A stretch of 64,000 bases of DNA from an uncultured Prevotella sp. GTDB taxonomy: Bacteria > Bacteroidota > Bacteroidia > Bacteroidales > Bacteroidaceae. Of this stretch, positions 34,668 to 42,704 are shown piece by piece. The notes under the pieces are model-generated. The model worked only from the letters and a program-made list of their open reading frames with translations, was not told the origin of the DNA and did no database searches. The first letter of the stretch is position 1, and every line of letters begins with the position of its first letter. A program made the translations under genes and the position numbers. Location of the stretch: the NCBI GenBank assembly GCA_946404405.1, contig CAMJDL010000010.1:1-64000 (forward strand), in the 5' to 3' direction.

Positions 34668-36171
34668 GTTTTTTCTCTAATTTTAGTCTCTTTTTTTCTT
34701 CTTGTTCGGCAAGTATCTTATTTTCATATTCAATCCATTCTTTCTCAATCCGTGGCAACACATACACCATGCTTAATCCACCATAGAAAATTAAACAATT
34801 TGGGAATTGCATAAGTACCTGATTAGCATATCCTCCGAATTGTATTGCGACAAATGCACTACATAATCCGCCTCCAATGCCAATTAATGATCGGCTCTTG
34901 AGCTTAAACATCACGATAAAGCATGCTCCGCCTAACATCATAATCGTGGTAAGTAAAAATATGGTTATGCCAATGCGTCCTGTTCTTAACCAAATAAATA
35001 CATATTCTGAGTCAGTTGGAATTCTTGCCATCAAGTTATATTTGTTGTTAGCAGGAACATTATCAGACATCATTCCGATGCCGATACCCCAAGGCGCATC
35101 TTTCATATATTTTTTCATGGTTTCTTGATTGATATCTCGAGCTACCGAAGAAGCATCACTCTTGTCAAATGCCGAACGCATGCGACGAATTTGTTGATTG
35201 CCATTTCCGATTTTCGTAAATGCTAATACGAACAAGAACAGTCCTCCAACAATAGCTGCGGGAACAGCAATTTTAACAGATTTTGATAGTACAATGAATA
35301 CTGCGATTCCTGCAAATAAACAGAAGATGGCTGTTCGGGTTCCAGAATCAAACATACTCTTAATTACTAAAACTGCTGTGATCAGAAATAGCCATTTGTG
35401 CTTTTTGAACTTGGTTGTAATTCCAAAGATGATAAATGCTACTGCTGCAGCAGCAGCATTACAACCATAGTTAGCAGCATCGCTGAATGTTGAGAAATAT
35501 CGAATCAGTGTGCCGCCTTGAATGATATGTGTTGTTCTACCGCGACCATATAGGAAACTGCTTTCAGCAGGGGTTAGACCTATATGAACTTGCTTCCATG
35601 TCCAAATAGCAGAGAAAAGTGAAAGGATTGCCCAAAGTATAAGATATTTGATTAGTATCTCAGGCGAAGATATATAGATGGAGAATACGAGAAAAATGTA
35701 TAAAAGCTGAAATGCAAGCAATCTAGCACCTGTATACCATGCTCCAACATTCATTCCTAATCCGCAAGTGTTATTAAAAATCTCTAAGATGCAAAAGGAA
35801 CACCATATTAAAAGAGCAAATAACATTAGATTTCCAGCACGTTCGAAATGAGGCGTTTTCCTTGTATCAATAATGGCAATTCCTAGTAATAATAATTGTA
35901 ATAACTCATTAGGTAGGGACATAGGACCTGGTAGGGAAAAACCTTTCATTTGGATAAAATAGTTGATAACTATCAAAAGCCAAAATGCAAGCATCCTCCA
36001 TCTAAAGACTGCATAGACAGATAGAATTAGAATTGGAAGTAAGCAAATAATTACAAAAGCAGAGAACCCAGCATGGATAAACTGATAAATAGCCAGCAAA
36101 AACAGGAGGAGGAGTAACAATACTCTTCCTCCATGTTCGTTTGCGTATGTTTTGAACGCTGTGTTGGCCAT
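34651..36171 (-). CDS. O-antigen polymerase/ligase-type membrane protein (Wzy/WaaL)
   Basis: A 506-residue integral membrane protein with about 11-12 hydrophobic helices and a large polar loop before the last ones, the layout of Wzy_C superfamily proteins. GIGMMSDNVPANNKYNLMARIPTDSEYVFIWLRTGRIGI (about 355-393) is the periplasmic loop and its re-entry into the membrane. It would join repeat units at the outer face of the inner membrane. The highly basic C-terminus is cytosolic. It begins directly after the co-polymerase gene (0-bp gap), consistent with Wzy partnered to Wzc. Confidence 0.82.
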   Translation of the reverse strand: MANTAFKTYANEHGGRVLLLLLLFLLAIYQFIHAGFSAFVIICLLPILILSVYAVFRWRMLAFWLLIVINYFIQMKGFSLPGPMSLPNELLQLLLLGIAIIDTRKTPHFERAGNLMLFALLIWCSFCILEIFNNTCGLGMNVGAWYTGARLLAFQLLYIFLVFSIYISSPEILIKYLILWAILSLFSAIWTWKQVHIGLTPAESSFLYGRGRTTHIIQGGTLIRYFSTFSDAANYGCNAAAAAVAFIIFGITTKFKKHKWLFLITAVLVIKSMFDSGTRTAIFCLFAGIAVFIVLSKSVKIAVPAAIVGGLFLFVLAFTKIGNGNQQIRRMRSAFDKSDASSVARDINQETMKKYMKDAPWGIGIGMMSDNVPANNKYNLMARIPTDSEYVFIWLRTGRIGITIFLLTTIMMLGGACFIVMFKLKSRSLIGIGGGLCSAFVAIQFGGYANQVLMQFPNCLIFYGGLSMVYVLPRIEKEWIEYENKILAEQEEKKRLKLEKKLASRV

Positions 36172-38355
36172 TTATCTTGCGTGTTCGTTCTCTACTGCTG
36201 TCAAGCCTAATTGGGACATGCGATAGACAAAGTTGTTGAACTTCGTATAAGGTGGCAGCTGACCGACAAATTCTTCAACTGCATAACGATTGGCCTCAGT
36301 AAGGTACATAAAGAGACTATTTTTGTGGCTCTCGTCTAACAAATCCTGTACCTCTTTGAGCGCTTTTTGGTCAACATCCTTCCAGGTGCGGTTGGCACGT
36401 GTAACCATTAAGTTAATCGTTGCCATATTCAGAAGAGAAGGAGAAATTGAGTTCTCATCAAGATTAGGATACTCGATAATGGCTATCTCATCAGGGAGAA
36501 TATCCGGGCAGAGATCCTTAATATCTTTTGCTAAGATAAATTTGCTGTCCTCAGCCAAGAAGTCTTCATCATAAGTTAGACGGCGAACCTGAAGACCAAT
36601 AGATATCCAAAAATTCTCCAACTCTTGAGCCAAGTAACTTCTACCATTACCAGCATCAGTGGAGAGTAAATTAAGAACATTTTGCTGTCCTTCCTTAAAA
36701 TGAGGAAGTAAAGCTTTACTAAGCTGTCTAAGAGCCATATCAGCAATGGTCTTGTTGAAACGACGATAGCGCAAATTGCTCTCTTTTGGGAAACAGCCCA
36801 TGACGGGAACTTTGGTGATACGTTCTGAACGCATACGGTCGCGAAGGGTGCGGTCGAGCAATTCGATGAGGAAGAAATATACAGCAGTAAAGACAAATGC
36901 GAGCATAAATGCACCTAACAGAACCATCATACGATTTGTAGGTTGGGCATTTAATGGGAACATAGGTGGATTAAGCACGCGTAGCGATGCTGTTGACATC
37001 TGGAGGTTGCGTTGGCGGAGACGTGCGTTATTCAGAGATTTTAGCATCTCTATGTAGTTTGCCTCAATAAAACCAATATGTCGCGCTTTACGATCTAATG
37101 TAGCTCCAATGGGCGCATAGAACAAATACTGTTGATCCAAATTTTGCTTCATGATGTCGGTAGCCGTCATTTCTGCCTTAGTTTTCTCTAATAACAATAA
37201 CTGTTCCAACCAACGACTTAACATGTCGTTGGCTTTTACACCAGTTTCGGTACTGTAGGTTGATGCTTCAATGTCCTTTGTTAGTTGGGTAACACGACCG
37301 GTAGCAGCTTGTAAATCACGCTGCGCTTTAGCTAACTCCTGTTGTGATTCTGCGCTGTTCCCACCGCCTTCGCTACTCATCAGTTTTAAATTAGAAATTC
37401 GGGACTGGATGCGAGAGATATCCTTGACCTGATTGGTGAATTCCCTATTGGAACGAATAATTTGGGCGCGATTACCCAATTGGCGCTCCAAATAGTCCAT
37501 CAAAGCTTTTGAAGTTGTATAGTTCAGTAATTGGTCATTACGGAAGTTCTGCTGCTGCATCTCCAAAACAGTGAGTTGCTTAGTTTGTTCAGCATAGTTA
37601 ATGACGCGTTTGGATACATTATAACGTATGAGATCATCCTCAGCATTGGTCAGAATGCGATAAAGACGAGCAACTTCACGTTCAAAAAACTTGATGACAT
37701 TATTTGTCTCACCGAAGCGCAGCTGTTGGTATTGACGCGCAAAAACTTCATTTAGAATGTCTAAGGTGTTAAATGCTATGCCAGCATCGTTGGTAGAATA
37801 GCCAATGTCAATGATGTCACTACGGTCTAACTGAAGAACTTTCAAACGAGAGGTAATACTATTGATTCCAAACCATTGATGATAATTCAATATAGAAAAA
37901 ATGTAGTTATTGATGGAGGGCTTTTCGTAAGCCTTCAAATTGGCATAAGTCGCTGATTCGCTATTATGATTAATCAGTGCCTTGACATCAGGCGGAACTG
38001 TTGCACTCAACTCACGGAAATGCTGGGCGGAAATGTAGTTGTTATCCTTGTTAGGATTGCCATACATCATACAACGGCCAAATAAACGAAGGGCCACCTC
38101 ATGTATGGTGTTGTCGGTTGTAATAATCAACATGAGGTTAGTGATATTTGTCTGTGACTGTCCACCGGCAGCACCTGTTCCACCTTCCAAATTATAGCCG
38201 GTAATCATGCCCGTGTATATAGTTGTGTTAGCATCGTAGATGCGCTCCATGTCACGGGTCATAAACCATGCAACAACGAGCGCAATAAGGGGAAGAATCA
38301 CTAAATACCAGCGAATCTTATATAGGAAGCGGACGAGATATCTGAATAAATCCAT
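36172..38355 (-). CDS. Wzc-like polysaccharide co-polymerase with degenerate ATP site
   Basis: A 727-residue inner-membrane protein that sets chain length and links polymerisation to export. Order: a membrane helix near 16-31 (WYLVILPLIALVVAWFM), a long periplasmic part with coiled-coil stretches (about 210-450), a second helix near 475-500 preceded by Pro-rich LNPPMFPLNAQP, then a cytosolic domain. In BY-kinases that domain has Walker A GxGKS; here it reads STDAGNGRSYLAQEL, with Arg in place of Lys. There is no C-terminal tyrosine cluster. It is probably a pseudo-kinase co-polymerase. The half-TolC gene lies 18 bp upstream and the polymerase directly downstream. Confidence 0.82.
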   Translation of the reverse strand: MDLFRYLVRFLYKIRWYLVILPLIALVVAWFMTRDMERIYDANTTIYTGMITGYNLEGGTGAAGGQSQTNITNLMLIITTDNTIHEVALRLFGRCMMYGNPNKDNNYISAQHFRELSATVPPDVKALINHNSESATYANLKAYEKPSINNYIFSILNYHQWFGINSITSRLKVLQLDRSDIIDIGYSTNDAGIAFNTLDILNEVFARQYQQLRFGETNNVIKFFEREVARLYRILTNAEDDLIRYNVSKRVINYAEQTKQLTVLEMQQQNFRNDQLLNYTTSKALMDYLERQLGNRAQIIRSNREFTNQVKDISRIQSRISNLKLMSSEGGGNSAESQQELAKAQRDLQAATGRVTQLTKDIEASTYSTETGVKANDMLSRWLEQLLLLEKTKAEMTATDIMKQNLDQQYLFYAPIGATLDRKARHIGFIEANYIEMLKSLNNARLRQRNLQMSTASLRVLNPPMFPLNAQPTNRMMVLLGAFMLAFVFTAVYFFLIELLDRTLRDRMRSERITKVPVMGCFPKESNLRYRRFNKTIADMALRQLSKALLPHFKEGQQNVLNLLSTDAGNGRSYLAQELENFWISIGLQVRRLTYDEDFLAEDSKFILAKDIKDLCPDILPDEIAIIEYPNLDENSISPSLLNMATINLMVTRANRTWKDVDQKALKEVQDLLDESHKNSLFMYLTEANRYAVEEFVGQLPPYTKFNNFVYRMSQLGLTAVENEHAR

Positions 38356-38373
38356 AGTGATAGGAAAATATTA

Positions 38374-39360
38374 TTATTTCTTATTCTTTTTAGCTTTTTC
38401 TTTGGCTGCTTTCTTTTGAGCAGCCTGGTCAGCTTGCTCCATCTTACGGAATCGCTTTTCTTCTGCTTCCGCATTTTTGCGAATACTCTTTTCTACAGCC
38501 TTGTTCTCTTTTCGAATCTGTTTGTCTGTTTTATCAATTCCACTGTTTAGAGTAATATCTGTAGTGGTATTGGTGAGAATAGGTGTATGCGTTAAAATCT
38601 CCAATGTAATGATGTCGGTCGTAATCTGTGTTTGCAGATTTTGGTAAGTAGATACGGCTGTTTGTTCCCAACGCTTAGTACTGGCAAAATCTTCAATTGT
38701 CATATTGCCCTGATGAAATTCTTCCAAATTCAGCGCACCTGCACCTTGATACATAGCCGCATTCTCACTGGCAGTCTTTAGAGCTACAAGGTCGTTGGTG
38801 ATCTTAACAAATAGAGTCGCAATTTGTAGTTTAAGTTGATCGTATGCTTGATCTTTGGCAATAATAGCTTGATCAACTTCTAATTTCTTACGTTTGACTG
38901 CAGCCTTCAAATCAAGGATGTCTTCCAAGGGTACAGCCAAATTAACACCAACATTCCAATAGCTTTGTTCGTTACCCTGATATTGCTGTAATACCAAGTT
39001 ATAGGAACTGGAACTCTGTCCCCACATATCTGTCTTGCCATAGCTATAGCTGGCATGACCTGTAACATACGAGAAGATATGACGCTTCTGCTTGGCAACC
39101 TCGGCCTGGGCAATTTCTTGCGCCTTCTCTAATGATAAAATTTGGGGACTCTGTTTGGCATTCTCAAACAGCACAGACAAGGGAGGCAGATGGAAGTCCG
39201 AGAAATTAATAGTGCTATTCTCGCTGGAATCAAAGAATCCAGCACTGATGCCACTATTGGTATATTGAGCACTGCTCAATAAAGGTAAAAAGATAAAAAG
39301 GTAAAAAGGTAAAATAGATTTTACCCATTTTGCAATGTTGTTAAATCCAAATAATCCCAT
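38374..39360 (-). CDS. Half-length TolC-like outer-membrane efflux protein
   Basis: A 328-residue exported protein. The signal peptide (KSILPFYLFIFLPLLSSAQ) has its hydrophobic core encoded by an 8-bp tandem repeat. Residues of about 55-265 look like one half of the TolC repeat: a helical hairpin (ILSLEKAQEIAQAEVAKQKR), a beta stretch (YWNVGVNLAVPLEDILDLKAAVKRKK) and a second hairpin. Normal TolC proteins are 420-480 residues with two such halves. The last 60 residues are highly charged coiled coil (Lys/Glu/Ala) ending in a Lys run. It may trimerise or hexamerise as the outer-membrane part of the export system; no Wza-like gene was seen. Confidence 0.72.
   Translation of the reverse strand: MGLFGFNNIAKWVKSILPFYLFIFLPLLSSAQYTNSGISAGFFDSSENSTINFSDFHLPPLSVLFENAKQSPQILSLEKAQEIAQAEVAKQKRHIFSYVTGHASYSYGKTDMWGQSSSSYNLVLQQYQGNEQSYWNVGVNLAVPLEDILDLKAAVKRKKLEVDQAIIAKDQAYDQLKLQIATLFVKITNDLVALKTASENAAMYQGAGALNLEEFHQGNMTIEDFASTKRWEQTAVSTYQNLQTQITTDIITLEILTHTPILTNTTTDITLNSGIDKTDKQIRKENKAVEKSIRKNAEAEEKRFRKMEQADQAAQKKAAKEKAKKNKK
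39281..39312 (-). repeat. 8-bp tandem repeat encoding a signal-peptide core, four units
   Basis: Plus-strand units are AAAGGTAA, AAAGATAA, AAAGGTAA and AAAGGTAA. On the coding strand they give the Leu/Phe/Pro-rich hydrophobic core of the TolC-like protein. Confidence 0.88.
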
Positions 39361-39366
39361 ATTTTA

Positions 39367-39420
39367 CTTCTTTAGCTTCTCTAACTCCTCTAACTTCTTT
39401 AACTTCTTTAACTTCTCTGT
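39367..39420 (-). repeat. 9-bp tandem repeat, six units, between TolC-like and transferase genes
   Basis: Units of the form CTTCTTTAA with one or two changes fill the whole 60-bp gap up to the stop codon of the transferase gene. The complement of the same unit occurs at 47207-47224. Confidence 0.88.
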
Positions 39421-40620
39421 CTATACGTTCTCTTTCTGCTTGAAGGCAAAAAAAGTACGAAGGATAATCTTCATGTCAAGCATGAAATTATAAGTCTGAC
39501 CGTATGTGATATCAAGCTGCTTGCGCTCCTCGGCACTCATGACGCCACCCTTGCCGCGTTCCTCAACCTGCCAAAGGCCTGTAAGGCCAGCAGGAGCCAT
39601 AAAGCGGTCGATGCTCTTATCGGCTGTTAGTTTCTCGGCCTCATAGAGAGGGAGAGGACGGTTGCCTACAACGGACATGTCGCCCTTGAGAATGTTGAAC
39701 AACTGAGGAAGTTCGTCGATGCTGTATTTACGGATGAAACGTCCCACCTTGGTAACGCGAGGGTCGTTTTCGATTTTGATAAATGCATTGTCGTTTTCCT
39801 CTTCCTTCTGCTTGCTGAAATCGCTTTCGGCGACGACAAAATCGTCGCCAACAAGCATAATTTCTTCGTCGCTAATCATCATTTCTGATTCCATGCCCAT
39901 GTCGAACATTGCCTGCTCAGCCTGGTCGCCTAACGGGGCAACAATGGTCTTATGCTCTTCTTGTTCGTGAGCAGCGTATTGGTTATGTTCCTTGCTTAAC
40001 TCCTGTAAGCGCTGTTCTGCATCAACATACATACTACGGAACTTCAGGAAGTCGAAGATGGCGTAATTGGTACCAACGCGCTTGGATTTGAACATAATCG
40101 GTCCCTTACTCTCCAACCTGATGGCGATTGCCGTCAGAATAAAGATGGGTGAAGTGACGATGATCGCCAAAATAGAGAATACAATGTCAAACAAACGCTT
40201 CCATACCGGAATCTTGAATTTGAGAATGTGGTATTTGGGGCGCTCGTCATCAAAAAGGATGCTCTCACGGTCGGAGATGAACTGAATTTTCTTGTTCAAC
40301 TCAGTGACAGTAGCCTCACGGCCTATCGTGTCGTTGATGCCGCACTTCATGTAAACATCACGTTCCTCGTCGGTCATGGGATCGGTCATGAGGATGATGT
40401 AAACGCTGCGCGACTTCTTCTTCAGGTAGGTAATAGCAGTAATGTCCTCATTCCGTACGTTGCGCTCAAAGAACACAATGAAATGTTCATTGGCGACGTG
40501 AGGCGTACAAATCTGGGCGGCATCCTTGTAAATACTGGTCATACGGACCAGTTGGCCTGGGATGTACTTGAGACGTTCCTGTGTTTTTGGGTTACTACCT
40601 AAATATACAACACCTATCAT
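39421..40620 (-). CDS. Undecaprenyl-phosphate sugar-1-phosphate transferase with receiver-like N-terminus
   Basis: A 399-residue initiating enzyme of glycan synthesis on undecaprenyl phosphate at the inner membrane. Residues 1-115 look like a response-regulator receiver fold that has lost its key residues: Glu52 (FFERN) stands near the phospho-Asp position, and the conserved Lys near 101 is replaced. Residues of about 130-160 form the membrane anchor (VWKRLFDIVFSILAIIV). The catalytic domain has FLKFRSMYVDAE, then an acidic Met-rich insertion of about 75 residues, then DPRVTKVGRFIRKYSIDELPQLFNIL (catalytic Asp-Glu), NRPLPLY and GLTGLWQV. It is second in the operon, 28 bp after the receiver gene. 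Confidence 0.9.
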   Translation of the reverse strand: MIGVVYLGSNPKTQERLKYIPGQLVRMTSIYKDAAQICTPHVANEHFIVFFERNVRNEDITAITYLKKKSRSVYIILMTDPMTDEERDVYMKCGINDTIGREATVTELNKKIQFISDRESILFDDERPKYHILKFKIPVWKRLFDIVFSILAIIVTSPIFILTAIAIRLESKGPIMFKSKRVGTNYAIFDFLKFRSMYVDAEQRLQELSKEHNQYAAHEQEEHKTIVAPLGDQAEQAMFDMGMESEMMISDEEIMLVGDDFVVAESDFSKQKEEENDNAFIKIENDPRVTKVGRFIRKYSIDELPQLFNILKGDMSVVGNRPLPLYEAEKLTADKSIDRFMAPAGLTGLWQVEERGKGGVMSAEERKQLDITYGQTYNFMLDMKIILRTFFAFKQKENV

Positions 40621-40648
40621 ACTATATTAATAAATAATGTACGTTAGA

Positions 40649-41017
40649 TTAATTGGGAAGGATCTTCTTGACGCGGATCTTAAGCTCCATCGGGTTAAAG
40701 GGTTTCACGATGTAATCGACAGCGCCAATCTCCAACAAACGGATACGCTCGCTGGTAGAGTCCTCACTACTCAGCATGATGACGGGGATGTGACGGAACA
40801 ACTCATTCTGCTTAATCCACTCCAAAAAATCGTCGCCACGCATTCCTGGCATACGGATGTCGGAAATGATAAGGTCAGGCGTATTACCTGCCTGAAGCCA
40901 TTTCACACCTTGCAACCCGTCGGGGAGCCACTGAACATCGTAATCACTCATTAAATAGATGGAGAGCACCTTTGCGATGGTCTCTTTGTCATCAAGTATT
41001 AGTATTTTCTTTTTCAT
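40649..41017 (-). CDS. Stand-alone response-regulator receiver protein
   Basis: A 122-residue receiver domain with all key residues: Asp9/Asp10 (LILDD), phospho-acceptor Asp53 (IISDIRMPG), Ser83/Ser84 (IMLSS) and Lys105 (YIVKPF). There is no output domain. It is CheY-like and must act by protein contact or as a phosphate relay. It is the first gene of the polysaccharide operon, next to an initiating transferase with a degenerate receiver domain, an obvious candidate partner. No histidine kinase is in the window. Confidence 0.93.
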   Translation of the reverse strand: MKKKILILDDKETIAKVLSIYLMSDYDVQWLPDGLQGVKWLQAGNTPDLIISDIRMPGMRGDDFLEWIKQNELFRHIPVIMLSSEDSTSERIRLLEIGAVDYIVKPFNPMELKIRVKKILPN

Positions 41018-41063
41018 ATATGAAATATATCTTAGTCAGTAGAATTATATCTCCATTTGGATG

Positions 41064-41071
41064 CAAAGGTA
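41064..41071 (-). promoter_or_regulatory. Probable -7 box of the polysaccharide operon
   Basis: TACCTTTG on the minus strand, 46 bp before the receiver gene's ATG (leader of about 40 bases). Genes from 41017 to 26583 follow on the same strand with gaps of at most about 60 bp. Confidence 0.62.
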
Positions 41072-41207
41072 AAAAAATATTTTTAATTGTAGCCAATAAA
41101 TGATAAAAAAATCATGAAAAAGTGCAAAAAAGTTGGTTTTTAAAAATATTTTAGGGAAATTTGTTGGCTAAAACGTACTATTTATAGATACAATCAACAT
41201 TTTTATT

Positions 41208-42698
41208 ATGGCAAACAGATATTTATTAGGTTTTGATGTCGGAAGCTCTTCAGTGAAGGCATCGTTGGTAAATGCAGACAGTGGTAAGTGTGTGGCAACA
41301 GCTTTCTTCCCGGAAAAGGAGGCACCCATTATGGCCGTGAAAGCCGGTTGGGCAGAACAGGATCCCCAGATGTGGTGGGATAATGCCAAATTGAGTTTAA
41401 AGAAGATTATGGCGGATGCCGGTGCCACTGGTGAGGAAATCAAAGCAATTGGTATCTCTTATCAGATGCATGGCTTAGTGTGTGTGGACAAGAATCTGAA
41501 GGCACTTCGTCCTTCTATTATTTGGTGTGACTCGCGTGCCGTACCCTACGGCGAAAAGGCTTTCAGGGATTTGGGTGGCGATCAGTGTCTGAGTCATCTG
41601 CTGAATTCTCCTGGTAACTTCACGGCTGCTAAGCTGGCGTGGGTGAAAGAGAATGAGCCCGAGTTGTATAGTCAGATTTATAAGATTATGTTGCCTGGTG
41701 ACTATATCGCCATGCGACTTTCGGGTGTCGCCAACACAACGGTCAGCGGCTTGTCTGAGGGTATGTTCTGGGACTTCAAGAATGGTCAGGTGGCAGACTT
41801 CCTGATGAAATATTATGGCTTCGATGCTTCACTGATTGCTGATATCGTGCCTACTTTTGCAGAACAAAGCGTCGTGAGTGCTGAGGCTGCAGCGGAATTG
41901 GGACTGAAGGCTGGTACGCCGATTACCTATCGTGGTGGTGACCAACCAAACAATGCGCTGTCGTTGAATGTGCTGAATCCTGGTGAAATTGCTGCAACTG
42001 CAGGTACTTCTGGCGTGGTATATGGTGTGCTGGGTGAGGTAAATTACGACAAGCAAAGTCGTGTGAATACCTTTGCTCATGTGAATCATACAGCCGATCA
42101 GACTCGTCTGGGTGTGCTCCTTTGTATTAATGGTACTGGTATCTTGAATGCATGGACACACCGCAATATTACGCCTGAGATTGGCTATGCTGAGATGAAT
42201 GACTTGGCTGCTCAGGCTCCTATTGGTAGCGAGGGTGTTACAATTATCCCATTTGGCAATGGGGCTGAGCGTGTGTTGGAGAATAAAGAGATTGGTTGCT
42301 CAATCAATGGCGTCAACTTCAATAAACATTCAAAGGCTCATTTGGTTCGTGCAGCTCAAGAGGGCATCGTGTTCTCATTCTGCTATGGTATGGAGATTAT
42401 GCAGCAGATGGGTATGAATATCAAGAAAATTCATGCCGGTAAGGCCAATATGTTCTTGAGTCCTTTGTTCCGCGATACACTGGCCGGTGTGAGTGGCGCA
42501 ACTATCGAACTGTATGATACTGATGGTTCTGTTGGTGCTGCTAAAGGTGCCGGTATTGGCGCTGGTATCTACGCTAATGCTGATGAAGCCTTTGCTTCTC
42601 TTGAGAAGTTGCAGGTCATTGAACCTAAGGTTGCCGACCAGGCTGCGTATGCTGATGCCTACGCTCGCTGGAAGGAAGTTTTGAAAGCAAAGTTGTAA
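41208..42698 (+). CDS. xylB: Xylulokinase (FGGY family)
   Basis: Phosphorylates D-xylulose with ATP, feeding the pentose phosphate pathway. It is 496 residues, the usual family length. YLLGFDVGSSSVKASLV (about 4-20) is the first phosphate-binding loop of the FGGY fold. ISYQMHGLVCVDKN (about 82-95) carries the MHG substrate-binding signature, and GTSGVVYG and GNGAERVL are the C-terminal ATP-binding loops. There is no xylose isomerase or transporter in the window; a single-gene unit. Other FGGY kinases (such as ribulokinase) are possible but the MHG pattern favours xylulose. Confidence 0.9.
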   Translation: MANRYLLGFDVGSSSVKASLVNADSGKCVATAFFPEKEAPIMAVKAGWAEQDPQMWWDNAKLSLKKIMADAGATGEEIKAIGISYQMHGLVCVDKNLKALRPSIIWCDSRAVPYGEKAFRDLGGDQCLSHLLNSPGNFTAAKLAWVKENEPELYSQIYKIMLPGDYIAMRLSGVANTTVSGLSEGMFWDFKNGQVADFLMKYYGFDASLIADIVPTFAEQSVVSAEAAAELGLKAGTPITYRGGDQPNNALSLNVLNPGEIAATAGTSGVVYGVLGEVNYDKQSRVNTFAHVNHTADQTRLGVLLCINGTGILNAWTHRNITPEIGYAEMNDLAAQAPIGSEGVTIIPFGNGAERVLENKEIGCSINGVNFNKHSKAHLVRAAQEGIVFSFCYGMEIMQQMGMNIKKIHAGKANMFLSPLFRDTLAGVSGATIELYDTDGSVGAAKGAGIGAGIYANADEAFASLEKLQVIEPKVADQAAYADAYARWKEVLKAKL

Positions 42699-42704
42699 AA
42701 ACTT

